NCBI GenBank assembly: GCA_964371365.1
Contig: CAYJMO010000071.1
Span: 1 to 10,469 of the forward strand
Origin: CAYJBH01 sp964371365
GTDB lineage: Bacteria; Bacillota; Clostridia; Oscillospirales; Ruminococcaceae
Reading direction: 5' to 3'
Length of the DNA stretch: 10,469 bases
Position numbers and translations under genes: made by a program. The notes beneath the pieces are model-generated. The model ran no database searches, was not told the origin of the DNA, and was given only the letters and a program-made list of their open reading frames with translations. This document shows, one piece after another, positions 7,074-10,469 of this stretch (positions are counted from its first letter, which is position 1; each line of letters opens with the position of its first letter).

Positions 7074-7802
7074 CTATTCGGCGCCAAAGACAAACTCGCC
7101 CTCAAATCTCTCAAGATATATGGTGTTGTCGTCGATTATATGATAGTAATCGCTGTAGTTTTCCGAGTTGACATAGACTATGTTGCCCTCGACATACCAG
7201 TTACCATCAAATTCGGTCATGTCGGGGGTCACTCCCTCGGCAGTGCCGTCCTCGTTTAATATTATGTAGGAATTTTCATCCATATTATAGGTAAACATCG
7301 GCTTTGACCCACCGGAGAAAATCGCCGCCAGTATGATAATAAGTATTATGAATGCACCTACCGATGCGCCGATAATGATCAACAGCTGTTTGTTTGCAAG
7401 CAGTGAGTTAGGTGCCGCCGGTGTGGCAGAGCCAAATGTAGAGCCGGTCGCAACCTGACCGTGCGGCATATTGGACGAAATCGGCTGTGGGGCCTGTGGT
7501 TGGCTGGGTGGAGCGTACTGAGCGCCCTGAGGCATATGGGACATGGCGGCCTCCGCCTGACGGCGACGTTCCTCATTCTCCTGCTCGATGCGATAGGCGT
7601 CCTCCTGTGCACGTTGCTTGCGCTGTTCCACCTCTGCTTCGAGACGGCTAACCTCCTCTTCAGCGGCTATGCGTGCCGCTTCCTTTTCGGCAGCGATACG
7701 CTCCTGCTCTTGTTGTGCCAACTGTTTTTTTCTCGCCGAGACAAACAGCGCCGAGGTGTTGTCGCTGGACGGTGCGCCCTGGTTGTTTTGATTTTCGCTC
7801 AT
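7074..7802 (-). CDS. Single-pass membrane protein with cytoplasmic coiled coil, first gene of the type VII secretion operon
   Basis: A 242-residue protein I cannot assign to a named family. Residues ~22-86 form a highly charged Glu/Arg/Gln/Ala coiled coil (AARIAAEEEVSRLEAEVEQR). Residues 91-137 are a Pro/Gln/Ser-rich linker, 139-162 one strong membrane helix, and 163-242 a small acidic beta-rich domain (NWYVEGNIVYV, NTIYLERF) reminiscent of lipocalin-like lipid or ligand domains. The absence of positive charge after the helix and many before it predict N-inside, C-outside. The start at 7802 is preferred over a TTG at 7829 because GGGAG (7809-7813) lies six bases upstream. It is followed after 37 bases by essC and preceded by the likely operon promoter. 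Its place and topology make it a candidate secretion-apparatus subunit standing in for EssA/EssB-like parts; this is inference from context only. Confidence 0.85.
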   Translation of the reverse strand: MSENQNNQGAPSSDNTSALFVSARKKQLAQQEQERIAAEKEAARIAAEEEVSRLEAEVEQRKQRAQEDAYRIEQENEERRRQAEAAMSHMPQGAQYAPPSQPQAPQPISSNMPHGQVATGSTFGSATPAAPNSLLANKQLLIIIGASVGAFIILIIILAAIFSGGSKPMFTYNMDENSYIILNEDGTAEGVTPDMTEFDGNWYVEGNIVYVNSENYSDYYHIIDDNTIYLERFEGEFVFGAE

Positions 7803-7880
7803 AATCTTCTCCCGTTCCTTTCCGCACAAAGGTGCATATATGGTCGATTTTCTTATAACTATTTGTTATTTTACTATCTA

Positions 7881-7889
7881 ATTATAGCA
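7881..7889 (-). promoter_or_regulatory. Extended -10 promoter of the type VII secretion operon
   Basis: Read on the minus strand, TGCTATAAT combines a perfect TATAAT (7881-7886) with the TGN extension typical of vegetative SigA promoters in Gram-positive bacteria. No good TTGACA lies 16-18 bases upstream, which an extended -10 can partly offset. Transcription would start near 7874, giving a leader of about 70 bases before the ATG at 7802. The -35 region carries a short dyad (7901-7914). Confidence 0.55.
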
Positions 7890-7900
7890 CCCATATATAT

Positions 7901-7914
7901 GTTATCATAGTAAC
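7901..7914. promoter_or_regulatory. Short dyad (possible operator) over the -35 region
   Basis: GTTATCATAGTAAC has GTTA/TAAC arms and a mismatched centre, centred where the -35 box of the extended -10 promoter would lie. A regulator bound here could replace or block -35 contact. The arms are only four bases, so chance is quite possible. Confidence 0.25.
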
Positions 7915-7979
7915 CGTGGGTTAGATTTTTTTGAACTAAAGCCCTAACAGTCCTTCACCATCAGCCTTAACCTAAACAG

Positions 7980-9632
7980 TCATTCACCTACAACAACCTC
8001 CCCGTCATAATACCGGAGCGAGTTGCAGATCAGTGCGAAAATCTCACCCATTTCCTCCCCCATGCTGTCGGAACTGTCCTGCATAACCGTGATGGTATAT
8101 TTGGGATTTTCTGCCGGATAGTAGCCGATAAACCACGCCACCGTCTCGTCCACCGTCTCACCGTCAACCTCTATAACCACACCGTCCTCATCGGTCATAT
8201 AACGTCCGGTCTGTGCCGTGCCGGATTTTCCTGCGGCACTCCCCACTATCGGAGCCGCTTCGTCGGCGGTGCCCTCGGTGATGACCGTTTCCAGCATATC
8301 ACCCACCGTTTGCGCGGTGTTTTTTGAGATTACCTCCCGCATTACAGGGGAATAAAAACTCTCGTCCACCGTGTCGGTAAACTGATTATATACCCCCTCT
8401 ATCATGGTAGGCGATATATAGACCCCCTCATTCGCAAAGATATTAAACGCCGCCGTCATCTGGATAGGGGTTGCCATCAACATGCCCTGTCCGAAAGAAA
8501 AACTCGCTCTCTCACCAAGATTTTTTAGCTGCTCGGCGGTCGGAAGTGTGCCACCCTCACTGACGACATACCCCTCCTGCGTTACCCCAACCCCGAGACC
8601 TATGTCGATACCGAGACTGCGCAACATCTCCGGTTCCATAAGAAGACCTTTTTCAATAAAATATCCGTTGCAGGATTGCGCGAGCGCTTCACGCAGGTCC
8701 ACTTCGCCATGTCCGTACTCGGTGTAACAGCGATACACGTGATCGTTCACCTCGATACTGCCATAACACTCATATATCTCGTCGGTATTATACCCCTGTT
8801 CTATCAACTCCGCTGCAACAAACGGTTTTATCACCGAGCCGACATTAAATGCAACGGTCGGCCGGTTGATAAATGCGGTATCATTGTCCTCAATATTCTG
8901 CACTATATTGCTCGGACTAAGGCTCGGGGTGCTGACCGATGCCTTTATCCTGCCTGTTTTACTCTCCATTATAACCACCGCTCCGCGCTCAATGTGTTCG
9001 TTTGCAATCCCCTCCGCAATGCGCTGTATTGTGCTGTCTATACTCAGTATTATCCCCTGTCCACTGCCATTTTGTCGTGATAATTCCGGCTCGCTGTACA
9101 TCATAAGCTCACCCAGTGCATCCTTGGAGTAGACTATATCCTGTGCCACTCCCCCTCCGCTGAGCAGTTCATCAAACGTCTTTTCCACACCTTGAGCGCC
9201 TCCTCCATCGTTATCAAGATAACCGATGACGTTCGGTGCGATCTGATTGCCGGAGTATCGGGTAGAGCCGTAAAATTCAAACGGGCTATCTTCCCCTGCG
9301 CTGTTTAGCTCAATAAGGTAAGGTGTAGTCTGATCATACAGTTCGTACGCCATCATCTGATCCTCGCTGTCAAGACGTCGGAAATATTCCGAGTATGCCG
9401 CCTCACCACTGACCGCTAAGGCATAGATTTTAGAGTCAAGCGAGGTCATAGGCAGGAGGTTACAATCAAATATCTCACCACGTCCTTTAGACAGGTTTAC
9501 AACCGCCTCACTCTGTTTTATCGCAAGTTGACGAAGTGAGACATCGGAAGACAGCAGGAAAAGCGGTATCAAAAGACCACTGAATGCCGCCATGAATAAT
9601 ATAATTATTACAATTAATCTGCGTTCGCTCAT
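7980..9632 (-). CDS. Class B penicillin-binding protein (transpeptidase), SpoVD/FtsI/PbpA type
   Basis: A 550-residue D,D-transpeptidase that cross-links peptidoglycan outside the membrane. Residues 6-28 are an N-terminal membrane anchor. About 45-190 is the non-catalytic pedestal, beginning with a diverged RGxIxD motif (RGEIFD, 51-56). From ~195 the transpeptidase fold carries all three active-site motifs: SVIK (S266 nucleophile, K269), SCN (S320-N322) and KSGTAQTG (469-476). There are no PASTA domains and the protein stops soon after the catalytic domain, so it is shorter than SpoVD and closer to PbpA-type enzymes. It starts 15 bases after sigG and is probably co-transcribed with it, which suggests a role in spore cortex or germ-cell-wall synthesis; that is inference. 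The start ATG 9632 has GAGAGGG upstream with short spacing. It could equally serve growth or division. Confidence 0.93.
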   Translation of the reverse strand: MSERRLIVIIILFMAAFSGLLIPLFLLSSDVSLRQLAIKQSEAVVNLSKGRGEIFDCNLLPMTSLDSKIYALAVSGEAAYSEYFRRLDSEDQMMAYELYDQTTPYLIELNSAGEDSPFEFYGSTRYSGNQIAPNVIGYLDNDGGGAQGVEKTFDELLSGGGVAQDIVYSKDALGELMMYSEPELSRQNGSGQGIILSIDSTIQRIAEGIANEHIERGAVVIMESKTGRIKASVSTPSLSPSNIVQNIEDNDTAFINRPTVAFNVGSVIKPFVAAELIEQGYNTDEIYECYGSIEVNDHVYRCYTEYGHGEVDLREALAQSCNGYFIEKGLLMEPEMLRSLGIDIGLGVGVTQEGYVVSEGGTLPTAEQLKNLGERASFSFGQGMLMATPIQMTAAFNIFANEGVYISPTMIEGVYNQFTDTVDESFYSPVMREVISKNTAQTVGDMLETVITEGTADEAAPIVGSAAGKSGTAQTGRYMTDEDGVVIEVDGETVDETVAWFIGYYPAENPKYTITVMQDSSDSMGEEMGEIFALICNSLRYYDGEVVVGE

Positions 9633-9647
9633 CTACCCTCTCTTTTT

Positions 9648-10418
9648 CTATATCTGGGAACGAATGTTATCTATAACATTTTTTTCAAGACGGCTAACCT
9701 GAGCCTGTGATATGCCTATCTCTTTTGAGACTTCTATCTGCGTCTTTCCGGACATAAATCGCAGCGACATTATCCTCTTTTCCCGCTCGTCAAGTCCGCG
9801 TATCGCATCCTTAAATGCTATTGAGGATATCCAACTCTCTTCACACGAGCTGTCCTTTATCCTATCCATAACCAATAAAGAGTCGCTATCGGCGCCGGAG
9901 ATGGGCTCGTATATGGATAGCGGTTCTGTCATTGCCTCCAACGCCTTTTGCACCGACAGCTCGTCCACCCCCATCTCCTTTGCAATCTCGGCATTGGACG
10001 GCTCATGAGAGTATTTTTGTTGCAACCTCTCCTTTGTCTGCATGGCGCGATAGGCAACATCCTTCACGGAACGTGATACCCGTATGCTGTTGTTATCGCG
10101 CAGATAACGTTTTATCTCCCCCATTATCATCGGCACGGCATAGGTGGAAAAACGCACGTTATGTCCCGTATCAAAGTTATCTATCGCCTTGATCAACCCG
10201 ATACAACCTATCTGAAAAAGGTCGTCAGCGTGTTCCTTGCTGTTGCCAAAACGCTGAATTATGCTAAGCACCAGCTTGAGGTTGCCGCTCACCAGCTCAT
10301 CCCTTGCCGACATATCCCCCTCACGATAACGGCGCAACAGCTCCATCTTCTCCTTTTCCTTTAAAACTATAAGCTCGTTTGTATTAATACCGCTGACCTC
10401 TACTCGATGAAAACGCAT
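9648..10418 (-). CDS. sigG: RNA polymerase sporulation-specific sigma factor SigG
   Basis: A 256-residue sigma-70 family protein without region 1. It matches my recollection of Bacillus SigG closely along its whole length, including the diagnostic N-terminus (KVEICGVDTSKLPVLK in Bacillus, RVEVSGINTNELIVLK here). Region 2 covers ~40-110 (core-binding DLFQIGCIGLIKAIDNFD; -10-recognising FSTYAVPMIMGEIKRYLRD), region 3 ~112-165, and region 4 ends in the helix-turn-helix TQIEVSKEIGISQAQVSRLE (226-245) that reads the -35. SigG directs late forespore gene expression after engulfment, so the organism very likely forms endospores. The ATG at 10418 has AGGA eight bases upstream (10427-10430). SigE and SpoIIGA, often adjacent in Clostridia and Bacilli, would lie outside the window if present. 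The gene is followed 15 bases later by a class B PBP. Confidence 0.97.
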   Translation of the reverse strand: MRFHRVEVSGINTNELIVLKEKEKMELLRRYREGDMSARDELVSGNLKLVLSIIQRFGNSKEHADDLFQIGCIGLIKAIDNFDTGHNVRFSTYAVPMIMGEIKRYLRDNNSIRVSRSVKDVAYRAMQTKERLQQKYSHEPSNAEIAKEMGVDELSVQKALEAMTEPLSIYEPISGADSDSLLVMDRIKDSSCEESWISSIAFKDAIRGLDEREKRIMSLRFMSGKTQIEVSKEIGISQAQVSRLEKNVIDNIRSQI

Positions 10419-10444
10419 ATATTATATCCTATCAATAATTTGTT

Positions 10445-10450
10445 ATTATA
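10445..10450 (-). promoter_or_regulatory. Possible -10 element upstream of sigG
   Basis: A TATAAT hexamer on the minus strand, 26 bases before the sigG start codon. A matching -35 would lie at or beyond the window edge and cannot be judged. In Bacillus sigG is read from a SigF-type promoter and by read-through from sigE; I see no convincing SigF element in the 51 bases available, and AT-rich DNA yields TATAAT by chance. Confidence 0.25.
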
Positions 10451-10469
10451 AGTATTGACCTGATATATT

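Larger units (their letters stand above)
7803..7979 (-). other. Intergenic spacer between the PBP gene and the secretion operon
   Basis: This 177-base AT-rich stretch holds no credible coding frame. On the minus strand it contains two similar copies of GACTGTT(T)AGG near the PBP end, an A-run (7925-7931), the extended -10 element at 7881-7889 and the leader of the next gene. I see no GC-rich hairpin followed by a T-run, so read-through from sigG-PBP into the secretion genes is possible. Confidence 0.6.

Noticed and set aside
7918..7948. Terminator after the PBP gene
   Set aside because: A GTTAG/CTAAC pair around a 19-base loop is present, but the stem is five pairs, not GC-rich, and no T-run follows on the minus strand.
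7803..7979. SigG-type promoter for the secretion operon
   Set aside because: I looked for GHATR and CATNHTA-like boxes at proper spacing and found none; only the SigA-like extended -10 stands out.

Overview
The window looks like part of a contig from a spore-forming, low-to-mid GC member of the Clostridia (Bacillota), probably a draft or metagenome assembly because a run of 10 Ns interrupts one gene. Three things support this: an almost textbook sporulation sigma factor SigG, AAAGGA/AGGAGG-type ribosome binding sites, and a Firmicutes-style type VII (ESX/Yuk) secretion locus. Every real gene lies on the minus strand, so the genes are read from high to low coordinates. I do not recognise the species.

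Right end (10418 to 7980): sigG is followed after 15 bases by a class B penicillin-binding protein (a transpeptidase with one membrane anchor and no PASTA domains). The two probably form one transcription unit. A 177-base spacer (7803-7979) follows. It holds no gene and no convincing terminator, but has an extended -10 promoter (TGC-TATAAT) for what comes next.

Middle and left (7802 to 1): a tightly packed type VII secretion operon. In order it encodes a single-pass membrane protein with a cytoplasmic coiled coil; the FHA/FtsK-SpoIIIE motor ATPase EssC (about 1,535 residues, TTG start, interrupted by the N gap at 3777-3786); the ubiquitin-like protein YukD/EsaB; five consecutive, clearly different WXG100 proteins; and the first 137 codons of a sixth helical protein that runs off the window edge. 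The sixth lacks a WXG motif but has a YxxxE motif at the expected place, followed by a Gly/Ser-rich linker, as expected for the N-terminal targeting domain of a secreted effector.

How they fit together: EssC is the motor that selects and energises export, YukD is its small partner, and the WXG100 proteins are exported helical hairpins, probably as hetero- or homodimers, some likely acting as partners of the downstream effector. The usual T7SSb membrane subunits EssB/YukC, EsaA/YueB and EssA are absent from this window. The coiled-coil membrane protein in front of essC is a candidate for a lineage-specific channel component. The most notable points are the expanded WXG100 array with two paralogous members (second and fifth), the truncated putative effector, the unrecognised membrane protein, and the proximity of sigG and a transpeptidase to a secretion system.
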